Below the pieces are notes generated by a model that worked only from the letters and a program-made list of their open reading frames with translations, had not been told where the DNA came from and ran no database searches. The translations under genes and the position numbers were made by a program. Positions 34,072-42,447 of a stretch of DNA of 64,000 nucleotides are shown in pieces. Source of the DNA: CAWBUW01 sp963792075 (GTDB lineage Bacteria; Chloroflexota; Anaerolineae; Anaerolineales; UBA4823). Positions within the stretch are counted from its first letter, which is position 1. Each line of letters starts with the position of its first letter. The stretch covers positions 682,001-746,000 of the forward strand of contig CAWBUW010000002.1 in NCBI GenBank assembly GCA_963792075.1. Reading direction: 5' to 3'.

Positions 34072-35056
34072 CGCCTGCTTTGGCGCTGCGTGCAGCGGGC
34101 AAGGAACGGCGGTCAACTTGAGCCCGTGCAGCGTCCCGCTGAATGCGGGGACGCTGGATGGCACGGTATACGACCTGAGCCTGGGCATGGGACACCCTGT
34201 ATCCGGAGTGACAGTCACGCTGATGATCTCCCTGCCCGAATGGGGTGGGTGGGTGCCCTGGCCGGCGAACTTGTACGGCGAGAGCAATCCAAAGGTAACC
34301 GGAGCCTCCGGGACTTACCTTTTCACTAACGTTCCACCGGGGACTTATCATGTACAAGCAGCCGCCTTGCCAGCCTACCAGAATTACCGCAGCGCTTTGG
34401 CGACACTCGCCAGCGGCGGGACGACCACGATCAACGTACCTTATGCTGCCCGCCCGAGCAGCGTGGTGCAGAAGATCGTGTTGGGTGACAGCGGGCCGAG
34501 CCCGGCAAACGTCACCGTTCAAAACGGCACGGTCGTAGAATGGGTTGTTCCTGTGGATGGGATGGTTAGACCGCCAGTGCTGGTAGGGCTGGTTGAAAAC
34601 CCGCGGGTGCGCCTCTTGAGCAGCGCAGACCCGGCGGTTGGAGGCAGCGGAGGCTGGGACAGCGGTCTACTTTATCCCAGCCGGTCTTACCGCCACACTT
34701 TCACCGTAACCGGTACGTTCACCTACAGCGATGGCCGGGGACATACGGGTACGATCACGGTCACAGAAGTGCCATTAGCTGGCCTGTCTCTCCAGGTGGA
34801 TTCGGCGGCGCCCTATGTCGCCGGCACGCCCGTTCTGTTTTCGGCCAGTATCACAAGCGGCTCCAGCCCTGTCTACACATGGGATTTTGGGGATGGAACG
34901 ACGGGCACAGGACAATCTGTCAGTCACACTTATGCGGCTACCGGTACTTATACGGTCAAAGTAACTGCTACCAACACGCTCAGTACACTCACTGCGCAGA
35001 CATCCATTGATGTGGGCGGTGGGACTAAGGTATTCCTGCCGCTGCTGAGAAGGTAA
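33863..35056 (+). CDS. Secreted beta-helix/PKD protein, copy 1, C-terminal reading frame
   Basis: The C-terminal ~400 residues of copy 1. Order: a repeat-rich Ig-like module (VFKPLIASPLSGSVC), a carboxypeptidase-regulatory-like module (LDGTVYDLSLGMGHPVSGVT ... YLFTNVPPGTYHVQA), a cupredoxin-like module (VVQKIVLGDSGPSPANVTVQ ... RSYRHTFTVTGTFTYSDG), and one PKD domain (VYTWDFGDGTTGTGQSVSHT). It ends GGGTKVFLPLLRR, a short hydrophobic C-terminus. Not an independent gene. Confidence 0.8.
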   Translation: MPVFKPLIASPLSGSVCSAGTLTISGAAQPGASVKIYANGALATTVTANSVGFFSAPYTYAGGTVALTADACFGAACSGQGTAVNLSPCSVPLNAGTLDGTVYDLSLGMGHPVSGVTVTLMISLPEWGGWVPWPANLYGESNPKVTGASGTYLFTNVPPGTYHVQAAALPAYQNYRSALATLASGGTTTINVPYAARPSSVVQKIVLGDSGPSPANVTVQNGTVVEWVVPVDGMVRPPVLVGLVENPRVRLLSSADPAVGGSGGWDSGLLYPSRSYRHTFTVTGTFTYSDGRGHTGTITVTEVPLAGLSLQVDSAAPYVAGTPVLFSASITSGSSPVYTWDFGDGTTGTGQSVSHTYAATGTYTVKVTATNTLSTLTAQTSIDVGGGTKVFLPLLRR

Positions 35057-35077
35057 GCGTCTTCGGATGGTTGAGCG

Positions 35078-35107
35078 GGGGCTGCCCAGGAGAAAATGGG
35101 CAGCCCC
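35078..35107 (+). terminator. Hairpin terminator between the two copies
   Basis: GGGGCTGCCCA (35078-35088) pairs with TGGGCAGCCCC (35097-35107) across an 8-base loop and is followed by TTT. It lies 21 bases after the stop of copy 1 and 28 bases before the start of copy 2. Confidence 0.6.
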
Positions 35108-35134
35108 TTTAACAATATGAGAGGAAGGCGCGAG

Positions 35135-38100
35135 ATGAAAAGAGAACCTTTACACACGCTGGCGAATATCTTGTGGGTAGTCGTTTTGATTACCCTGGTT
35201 GCATTTGCTTCGGGCAGTTGGTTGACAGGGAGCGCATCTGCAAAGGAGCTTTCTGCGCCGCATCTGACGGACCATGCGGGAACGATCAGTACGACAGAGA
35301 CCTGGTACGCTGCGGGAAATCCGCACATAATCACCGGTAACCTGACGATCAGCGCGACGACCGGGAAGGTTCTGCTGGAGCCGGGGGTAGAGATCCAGAT
35401 TTTCAGTGGTGGGAAATTGACGGTTCAGGGTGTCTTGACCACGACGGTCAGCGCTCCTGCTCTCCCCATCACGATCTCAAAGATAATCGGCAGCAGCAAC
35501 TTCGGCCAGATCGAATTCACTGCGACGTCTTCCGGATACCTGTCAAACTGTGACATCAGCCAGGGCGGCACGGGTTACCCTGAAGTGATCCTGATCAACT
35601 CGACCAGTGCGCAGGGGGTGACGCTGGATAACTGCACAATCCACGATAACACAGCCGGTTCGCAGGTGATTAACCTGAACGGTGTGAGCGTCAAGGCGAA
35701 ACTGAGCAATCTAACGATACAAAACAATCCGGGCATGATGGCGATTGCGCAGAGCCATCTGCGCGCCACTCCCGTATACAAAAATATTACCCTGTCGAAC
35801 AATACCGCGGGCAACTTCCTGGAAGTTGGCCGGCTAGAAGCGACTGTGTTGAATGGGAATAAGATCACGCTGACGGGGAATGAATTCCTGCCAGACGGAG
35901 TCATTGCGCTGACGCAGGGAGCGACGATCAGTGCAGGGGGTGCGTTGACTGCGACCGTGGGGACCAATCTCCAGATCAGTCCAGGGAAGAACATCCTTGT
36001 GCAGGGCAGCAACTTATCCCCCTTCGCGGGGCGGTTTTATGCGGATGGGGTGGACTTCGTAAACCGGCCCTCGCAGAGTGCATTCGGCGTGATCAACTTC
36101 AACTCTTATTCTGCGGGCCGAGTTTCGAACTGCGATATCAGTGGGGGTGGGTCCGGTACGGGCATTACGGAAGTGGTGAGGATCTCCTCTTCAGACGTGA
36201 CGCTCGAGGACTGCCATTTTCACGACAATATTGTTTCCGGTCGAGTGGTTTACCTGGGCGGAGGGAGTACTGACCCGGGTCTGCACCCGACCCTGCGCAA
36301 CCTGGAGTTCAACTTGAACACCGCGCCTTACCTGGTCGAGCAGAGCACAGTGGACATGGCGGTGACGTATGACAATTTGAACATGCACGACAACGGTGGA
36401 GCCAGAGAGGGAGTGTATTTAGGCAGCGGAACGCTCAACCGGATTAACGTATTAGACCAGGTCGAATTGAACGGCGACCCGTATTACGTTGGGAGCGCCT
36501 CTGTCGGGTTGACGATAGCAGCAAGCGGAGGGGTCACGCTGACGGCCGGGACTGAGCTGCGCATCTTGCCCGGGCGTCCGATAACGGTGCAAGGGAAGCT
36601 GATTGGTAAGGGGACGGTGCTGCAGCCGGTATACTTCCGCTCCGTGGCGGATGCGCCCCTGGCGGGGGAGCAGTGGGGATATATCGACATCAAATCCGGG
36701 GCCACGGTAGATCTCAATTATTGCGATATTTCGCATGCGGCAGGAGGCGTCATCCCCGCACCGGTCAGCCTGCCGGCGGTGTTGAGCATCGCTTCGAGCA
36801 ATAGCAGCGTGAATAACTGCACCGTGCACAATAATGTAGGGACGGCGGATACATTTGCTGTTCTTTTGGCCGAGCCTGCGGCCGGGGCCGGGAATTCGGC
36901 GCATATCGCCAACACGACCATCACGAACAATTCAGGTTGGGCGTTGGGGCAGAACAGCTTGAACATGACCCCGACTTACCAGAACCCGACCCTGAGCGGG
37001 AATAACGGCGGGGTTGGGGACCTGCTCTTGATCACAGGGCCTAACATGACAACTGCGCCGGTCTTGGGGAATAATAAAATCTACCTGGACAGCCCAGCGA
37101 TCAATGGGAGACCGATCTATCTCCTGAACGGGGCTACAATTGCAGCCAGCGGAGTGATCACCGTGACGCCCAGCACGACGTTGTATGTAGGAGGGACGGG
37201 TACGCCGGGCAAGAAAATCGACGTGAGTGGGCGATTTATTGCCGCCGGCGGATCTGGGGCAGGCCAACGTATCAAGATACAAAACCGGGGCACGAGTGCG
37301 GGAGATAACTTTGGTCAAATCGACTTCAAGATAGGGTCTACCGGGCGCCTGGCCTATACCGACGTGTCGAACGGGGGCAAAGGGTTCACGGAAATGGTGC
37401 GCATCGACAGCACGAACGTGGCTCTGGAGGATTCCACTTTCAGCGGGAGCATCGGAACTGCGCAGGTGGTGAGCATTGTCAGCCAGAACCTGAAACCGAC
37501 CTTACGCAACCTGGTGATCCAAAACGGTCTGGGGTATGCCGTTGCCCAGGCATCGGCCAATATGGCGCCGGTGTATGATAACCTGATGCTGCAAGGGAAT
37601 GTCATCAATGGGGTCTATCTTAACACGGGAACCGTAAACTACGATTTGACATTGAACATCGACGAGCTCAACGGGGCTCCTTACTATGCGGGTTCAATGA
37701 CATTCCCGACCGGCAAGGCGATTACGCTCACGCAAGGGACAGAACTGCGCCTGCTTTCGGCAGCCGTTTTGACGATCAACACAGGGGCGCGCCTGGAGAT
37801 GGAGGGTACGCCTCAGCGCTGGGTCACCGTGCGGTCTGACAAGGAATCTCCGACGGTCACCGATTACTGGAACACCATCGACATCAAGAATGGCGCAACG
37901 GCCCGGTTCCAGTATTGCGATGTGAGCGGGGGTGGAAGAGGCGGTGTCAATGTGTTGGCGACGGCGACCTCGTCGGCTACTCCAACGACATTTGCTTTCG
38001 ACTACTGCAATATTCACAACAATGGGACCGGCGGTGGAGTTCAGAATACGATCGCGCTTATAGGATCTACCGCGACAGTGACGTACACCATGCAGAATGT

Positions 38101-39544
38101 GGCTGTACATGACAATAATGCGGGGGGTATCTACGCAGCCTCGTTTGTAAACCTGGATCTCAAACACGTCTCGCTCTTGAAAAACACCCGGCACGGGGTT
38201 CAAACCGGGGCGGGCGGCGCGATCAAGCTGTATAACTCGATCATTGCCTGGAACGGCACCGGTTTTATCAGCGGGGGAACTGCGAATACCAGTGAGGTGA
38301 ATGCAGTGCTCTGGTATGGGAACACGCCAAAATTCACTGGAAATCCGTTCATTTTTCAGGATAACTGGGATGCCTACGAACTGCCCATGGCGTGGGATGG
38401 CTATCACCTTTCTCGCTATGCCACTGAAGCACTGAACTATACCCGGGCGGCACCAACAGGTGTGGTAGATGACATCGATTCCGAGGCGCTGCCCACAGCC
38501 TGTGGGCACTGCAGTGGACCTGGGGGCAGACGAATATGTTTACAATCCAGGCCAGGACTTTGCGGGAGAAAAGGCCCCCTTCAACACCAAGTGGGTTTAT
38601 GCGAATTCCGGGAGCCGCCTGCTGCAAGAATACCTGGTGAGAGTGTACCAGGGGCTTCCCGGCCAGAATTTGACGGTCTCGGTGCAGGATGCTTTCCCGT
38701 CCGGGTTGGCCTTTACTCGAGAAGAGCATCCGGATTGGATGGATTTCTCCAACCTGGGGAATGCATTGAGCTGGCAGGCGAACCAGGGCCTGGCCACAGG
38801 CGAAGCAACCATGTTGTTGATGGAAGGCACGGGTACCTTGGCGAATGGGACCACGATCGTAAACACTGGGGCAGTGATTTCGGGGACGCAAGAATTCAAG
38901 CTGGGTGCGATCACGACAGTGCCGGTCTTCAAGCCTCTGATCGCCTCGCCTTTGAGCGGCTCGGTGTGCAGCACCGGAACCCTGACCATCACCGGTGCGG
39001 CACAGCCAGGCGCATCAATCCAGATCTATGCAAAAGGGATCCTGACCAGCACGGTGACCGCCAACTCGGTGGGTTTCTTCAGCGCTCCGTTCAACTACTC
39101 TGGCGGGACGGTGGCGCTGACCGCCGACGCCTGCTTTGGCGCTGCGTGCAGCGGGCAAGGAACGGCGGTCAACTTGAGCCCGTGCAGCGTCCCGCTGACT
39201 GCGGGGACGTTGGATGGCACGGTATACGACCTGAGCCTGGGCATGGGACACCCTGTATCCGGAGTGACGGTCACGCTGATGATCTCCCTGCCGGAATGGG
39301 GAGGGTGGGTACCCTGGCCGGCGAACTTGTACGGCGAGAGCAATCCAAAGGTAACCGGAGCCCTAGGGACTTACCTTTTCACCAACGTTCCACCGGGGAC
39401 TTATCATGTCCAAGCAGCCGCCTTGCCAGCCTACCAGCCTTACCGCAGTACCTCTGTGACGATCTCGAGCGGAGGTACTGGCACTGTAAATCTGCCTTAT
39501 GCTGCCCGTCCGAGCAGCGTGGTGCAGAAGATCGTGCTGGGTGA
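35135..39544 (+). CDS. Secreted beta-helix/PKD protein, copy 2, N-terminal reading frame
   Basis: Near-identical to copy 1 from the ribosome site (AGGAAGGCGCGAG) through the signal peptide and most beta-helix coils, at a constant offset of 5041 bp for the first 1.6 kb. The ATG at 35135 matches copy 1; the longer frame (35096) is an artefact. Sense sequence ends near codon 1120: copy 2 has GAGGCGCTGCCC where copy 1 has GAGGCGCGCCC, an extra base near 38490. The following ~350 residues are out of frame. The corrected protein would be about 1742 residues. Confidence 0.8.
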   Translation: MKREPLHTLANILWVVVLITLVAFASGSWLTGSASAKELSAPHLTDHAGTISTTETWYAAGNPHIITGNLTISATTGKVLLEPGVEIQIFSGGKLTVQGVLTTTVSAPALPITISKIIGSSNFGQIEFTATSSGYLSNCDISQGGTGYPEVILINSTSAQGVTLDNCTIHDNTAGSQVINLNGVSVKAKLSNLTIQNNPGMMAIAQSHLRATPVYKNITLSNNTAGNFLEVGRLEATVLNGNKITLTGNEFLPDGVIALTQGATISAGGALTATVGTNLQISPGKNILVQGSNLSPFAGRFYADGVDFVNRPSQSAFGVINFNSYSAGRVSNCDISGGGSGTGITEVVRISSSDVTLEDCHFHDNIVSGRVVYLGGGSTDPGLHPTLRNLEFNLNTAPYLVEQSTVDMAVTYDNLNMHDNGGAREGVYLGSGTLNRINVLDQVELNGDPYYVGSASVGLTIAASGGVTLTAGTELRILPGRPITVQGKLIGKGTVLQPVYFRSVADAPLAGEQWGYIDIKSGATVDLNYCDISHAAGGVIPAPVSLPAVLSIASSNSSVNNCTVHNNVGTADTFAVLLAEPAAGAGNSAHIANTTITNNSGWALGQNSLNMTPTYQNPTLSGNNGGVGDLLLITGPNMTTAPVLGNNKIYLDSPAINGRPIYLLNGATIAASGVITVTPSTTLYVGGTGTPGKKIDVSGRFIAAGGSGAGQRIKIQNRGTSAGDNFGQIDFKIGSTGRLAYTDVSNGGKGFTEMVRIDSTNVALEDSTFSGSIGTAQVVSIVSQNLKPTLRNLVIQNGLGYAVAQASANMAPVYDNLMLQGNVINGVYLNTGTVNYDLTLNIDELNGAPYYAGSMTFPTGKAITLTQGTELRLLSAAVLTINTGARLEMEGTPQRWVTVRSDKESPTVTDYWNTIDIKNGATARFQYCDVSGGGRGGVNVLATATSSATPTTFAFDYCNIHNNGTGGGVQNTIALIGSTATVTYTMQNVAVHDNNAGGIYAASFVNLDLKHVSLLKNTRHGVQTGAGGAIKLYNSIIAWNGTGFISGGTANTSEVNAVLWYGNTPKFTGNPFIFQDNWDAYELPMAWDGYHLSRYATEALNYTRAAPTGVVDDIDSEALPTACGHCSGPGGRRICLQSRPGLCGRKGPLQHQVGLCEFREPPAARIPGESVPGASRPEFDGLGAGCFPVRVGLYSRRASGLDGFLQPGECIELAGEPGPGHRRSNHVVDGRHGYLGEWDHDRKHWGSDFGDARIQAGCDHDSAGLQASDRLAFERLGVQHRNPDHHRCGTARRINPDLCKRDPDQHGDRQLGGFLQRSVQLLWRDGGADRRRLLWRCVQRARNGGQLEPVQRPADCGDVGWHGIRPEPGHGTPCIRSDGHADDLPAGMGRVGTLAGELVRREQSKGNRSPRDLPFHQRSTGDLSCPSSRLASLPALPQYLCDDLERRYWHCKSALCCPSEQRGAEDRAG

Positions 39545-40364
39545 CAGCGGGCCGAGCCCGGCAAACGTCACCGTTCAAAACGGCACGGCCGTAGAATGGG
39601 TTGTTCCTGTGGATGGGATGGTTAGACCGCCAGTGCTGGTAGGGCTGGTTGAAAACCCGCGCGTGCGCCTCTTGAGCAGCGCAGACCCGGCGGTTGGAGG
39701 CAGCGGAGGCTGGGACAGCGGTTTGCTCTACCCCAGCCGGTCTTACCGCCACACTTTCACCGTAATGGGCACGTTCACCTACAGCGATGGCCGGGGACAT
39801 ACGGGTACGATCACGGTCACAGAGAGAGCGATCGTTGGCCTGGCTCTTCAGGTGGATTCGTCCGCACCTTATGTCGCCGGCACGCCCGTTCTGTTTTCGG
39901 CCAGTGTCTTAGACGGCTCCAGCCCTGTTTACACATGGGATTTTGGGGATGGAACGACGGGCACAGGACAATCTGTCAGTCATACTTATGCGGCTACCGG
40001 TACTTATACGGTCAAAGTAACTGCCACCAACACGGTCAGCACACAAACTGCCCAGACATCGATCACTGTCACAGAGAGATCGATCATTGGCCTGGTTCTC
40101 CAGGTGGATTCGCCCGCGCCCTACGTTACCGGTACACCTATTCTATTCTCGGGCAGCGTTTCAGACGGCTCCAGCCCTGTTTATACGTGGGATTTCGGGG
40201 ATGGAGCGACGGGCACAGGACAATCTACCAGCCACACCTATACTGCGAGGGGTACCTATACGGTCACCCTTACTGCCACCAACGCAGCCAGTACACAAAC
40301 TGAACAGACAACGATTGATGTGGGCGGCAGTGGTATGATATTTCTGCCGTTGTTGATAAGGTAA
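38469..40364 (+). CDS. Secreted beta-helix/PKD protein, copy 2, C-terminal reading frame
   Basis: Continues copy 2 in the correct frame from about 38490 (PVGTAVDLGADEYVYNPGQ). Same modules as copy 1, but with two PKD domains instead of one (WDFGDGTTGTGQSVSHTYAA and WDFGDGATGTGQSTSHTYTA), joined by the linker TVTERSIIGLVLQVDS. The added PKD explains the greater length. Ends IFLPLLIR, matching the VFLPLLRR end of copy 1. The first ATG of this frame is only a formal start. Confidence 0.8.
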   Translation: MTSIPRRCPQPVGTAVDLGADEYVYNPGQDFAGEKAPFNTKWVYANSGSRLLQEYLVRVYQGLPGQNLTVSVQDAFPSGLAFTREEHPDWMDFSNLGNALSWQANQGLATGEATMLLMEGTGTLANGTTIVNTGAVISGTQEFKLGAITTVPVFKPLIASPLSGSVCSTGTLTITGAAQPGASIQIYAKGILTSTVTANSVGFFSAPFNYSGGTVALTADACFGAACSGQGTAVNLSPCSVPLTAGTLDGTVYDLSLGMGHPVSGVTVTLMISLPEWGGWVPWPANLYGESNPKVTGALGTYLFTNVPPGTYHVQAAALPAYQPYRSTSVTISSGGTGTVNLPYAARPSSVVQKIVLGDSGPSPANVTVQNGTAVEWVVPVDGMVRPPVLVGLVENPRVRLLSSADPAVGGSGGWDSGLLYPSRSYRHTFTVMGTFTYSDGRGHTGTITVTERAIVGLALQVDSSAPYVAGTPVLFSASVLDGSSPVYTWDFGDGTTGTGQSVSHTYAATGTYTVKVTATNTVSTQTAQTSITVTERSIIGLVLQVDSPAPYVTGTPILFSGSVSDGSSPVYTWDFGDGATGTGQSTSHTYTARGTYTVTLTATNAASTQTEQTTIDVGGSGMIFLPLLIR

Positions 40365-40397
40365 GCGTAGAAGTCGCGGGCCAGCGTAAAGGTGACG

Positions 40398-40856
40398 CTA
40401 GCGGTTGAGCAGCGCCTGGATCTCCCTGGCATGCTCTTCTTCGTGCTCGGCGAAGATATCCACCAGGTCCTTCACGGTGCCCTTCTCCGCCCAGGGGAGG
40501 ATGAAGGGCTCGTTCAGCTTATCTTCGGGCATTGTGCGCACAAGCCGGATAAATTCCTGGCGCGCCTGTTCATATTCACGCTGGATGCGATCCAGGGAAA
40601 GCTCCTGGCGTTCGAGAACCGATTGGGCGTTGTAATCATTGATTCCCCTCTCAGCAGGTGTGCTGGCTTCCTGGCCGACCAGGTGCGCGTGAATGGAAGT
40701 GATGCACGCATCATCCCAGCCCGCAATGTGGGAGATCAATTCCTTCAACGTCCATTCAGAGTAGATTTCCTTTTTGGGTTCCAGAAGGATCAAAGTTGAA
40801 TTCATGACCTGGCGAGAATGGATCAATTGGGCTAACAAGGCTTCGCGGTCGATCAT
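40398..40856 (-). CDS. DinB-like / DfsB family protein
   Basis: A 152-residue four-helix protein of the DinB-like superfamily. Possible metal-site histidines: LISHIAGWDDA (~42), HAHLVGQ and AEHEEEHAREI (~140). Substrate or function unknown; relatives detoxify or transfer thiols. It is the last gene of the five-gene envelope operon, 18 bases after its neighbour. Confidence 0.78.
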   Translation of the reverse strand: MIDREALLAQLIHSRQVMNSTLILLEPKKEIYSEWTLKELISHIAGWDDACITSIHAHLVGQEASTPAERGINDYNAQSVLERQELSLDRIQREYEQARQEFIRLVRTMPEDKLNEPFILPWAEKGTVKDLVDIFAEHEEEHAREIQALLNR

Positions 40857-40874
40857 AGCTGCTCCTTAAAAGGG

Positions 40875-41303
40875 TCATTCCTCACTGTTGTCAGGGTCTA
40901 CTGCGCCTGGCTGGTGTATTTCCAGCACCTCGCCATGTAGATTGATGCGAATCTTGAAACCCATCATGCCCAGGTAGGCGCGCGTTTCGGCAGGAATGCC
41001 GACCTCAAGCACCTGTTCGAGCTGGTGATCGATGTTCTTGAATTGGTTAAGCAGCAAAGCTTTCGAGAAGATGTCGTCCTGGCCGAGGAGCTTGGCGGCC
41101 TGATCGGCGAGCAAATCTTCGTGACCTTCGACCATTTCACCCATCCTATGGAGTACCTGGCGGTCGATCTGATCGGAGGGGATGTGGCGGCGAAAGCCAG
41201 CATCATTGACCACGTAACAAGGCTCGGTGCCCACATAAGCAGTGTCTACAGGACGATCATCTTCATCTACAATCAATCCGGCAAAGAGAGGCTGGCGGGG
41301 CAT
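40875..41303 (-). CDS. Conserved hypothetical protein
   Basis: A 142-residue acidic protein I do not recognise. It starts PRQPLFAGLIVDEDDRPVDTA and ends GEVLEIHQPGAVDPDNSEE, has no signal peptide or membrane helix and no obvious motif. ATG at 41303 chosen because AGGAGAA lies just upstream; the longer frame has no support. It starts one base after the stop of the L,D-transpeptidase, so it is in the same operon. Confidence 0.65.
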   Translation of the reverse strand: MPRQPLFAGLIVDEDDRPVDTAYVGTEPCYVVNDAGFRRHIPSDQIDRQVLHRMGEMVEGHEDLLADQAAKLLGQDDIFSKALLLNQFKNIDHQLEQVLEVGIPAETRAYLGMMGFKIRINLHGEVLEIHQPGAVDPDNSEE

Positions 41304-41304
41304 G

Positions 41305-42444
41305 TTAGAGTTCTCCTGTCTCGCTGATGCGCACCGAAGTGCCATAATCTTCGTAGCGCATTTGCTCATTCGGATGGACGTAAGGGTGCGTCCAACGGTA
41401 AACCCATTTCGCGGCCTGTGGCGTCAGGTTAAGACAGCCATGACTGCGCGGCGCGCCGAAATTATTGTGCCAATAAGTGCCGTGAAAGGCGATCCCGCTT
41501 TTGGTGATGTAGCAGATCCAGGGCACGCCAGGCAGATCGTAACCGTTAGCAGCCAGGTTGCCGGCTGCCATGTGACGGGTGGGACGCTTATGAAAGGTAA
41601 TGTAATCGCCTTGGGGAGTATCGAAGTTGCCATCTCGAAATCGCCCGCCAGAGGCGGTGCGGGCCATGAAAACGGGTACATAGCCTTCGTAAGCGATGAC
41701 GAGCTGATCGGCCAGGCGCACTTCCAGATATTTCAGGATAGCCGGGACCTCTGGAGAAAGGGGGGTGAGTTCTTCCTCAGGAATGATGCGCAGATGGGAT
41801 GTGGGCACGTAGTAGGTCAGTTCCCATTTGTCATCCAGTACAGCATACCATGTCTCACCCAAATCGCCGGTCACAACCTGGATCACCCAATGAGTAGTTT
41901 CGTAATAATAGCGGTAAGCCACGAGCTCGGATGTGGCAGGCCCCCAATGCGCATCCGTAAAAGGTACGGTGACTTCTGCCAGCGCACCGCCTTCAGGCAG
42001 GCTGGCGGCAAGCGGATTGAGGCTGGTGCGGACGGGCTGTACCACGCCCGAATGGACATATTCATTTTCGCCTAATTGGTACCATACCTGGTTATGTGAG
42101 GTAGTATCTTCACTATAAACTACTCCCTGGAGGGAGATAACGGCGTCCAGCCAGAGCAGCTTGACCCGGTTGGCGGAGAAGGTGGGGGCATCATAGACTG
42201 TGACAGAATCTTCCAGGACGCGCCCTTGTTGGAAAAGCAAGTCCTGCGGATGCTGGCTGCGCGGAAGCGAAGCGGAGTGCTTGCGAGTGACAGCGGCCCC
42301 AAGCAGGAGTGAGTCCGTGCGCAAGGGAAAGGACAGAGGGATGGCTGGCAGGGAAGGAAGAGCCATACCCAGGAGCGCCATACTACCAAGCTTGAGGAAA
42401 TCTCGGCGTGAGATGGCAGCGGGGGGGAGGGTAGATATGCGCAT
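41305..42444 (-). CDS. TAT-exported L,D-transpeptidase
   Basis: A 379-residue YkuD-type transpeptidase that makes 3-3 cross-links or attaches proteins to peptidoglycan. A twin-arginine signal (SRRDFLKLGSMALLGMALP, with SRRDF) begins near residue 12. Catalytic motif SHGCLNLTP near residue 345 has the active Cys, with the upstream HGTYWHNNF. The central ~200 residues include an SH3-like region (PTFSANRVKLLW). Adjacent to a second transpeptidase with a different architecture. Confidence 0.87.
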   Translation of the reverse strand: MRISTLPPAAISRRDFLKLGSMALLGMALPSLPAIPLSFPLRTDSLLLGAAVTRKHSASLPRSQHPQDLLFQQGRVLEDSVTVYDAPTFSANRVKLLWLDAVISLQGVVYSEDTTSHNQVWYQLGENEYVHSGVVQPVRTSLNPLAASLPEGGALAEVTVPFTDAHWGPATSELVAYRYYYETTHWVIQVVTGDLGETWYAVLDDKWELTYYVPTSHLRIIPEEELTPLSPEVPAILKYLEVRLADQLVIAYEGYVPVFMARTASGGRFRDGNFDTPQGDYITFHKRPTRHMAAGNLAANGYDLPGVPWICYITKSGIAFHGTYWHNNFGAPRSHGCLNLTPQAAKWVYRWTHPYVHPNEQMRYEDYGTSVRISETGEL

Positions 42445-42447
42445 AGG

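Larger units (their letters stand above)
30081..40364 (+). repeat. Tandem ~5-kb duplication
   Basis: Two direct copies, 30081-35056 and 35122-40364, each a complete gene with its own ribosome site. Long blocks are identical or nearly so (for example the 438 bases at 30534-30971 and 35575-36012 give the same translation), but other blocks are clearly diverged. The copies differ in PKD number and in the site of their single frameshift. Confidence 0.9.

Noticed and set aside
38490..39544. Open ~350-residue stretch in copy 2 after the frameshift
   Set aside because: Its composition (many Gly/Arg/His/Asp) and lack of similarity to copy 1 show that it is out of frame; the true continuation is in the other frame.
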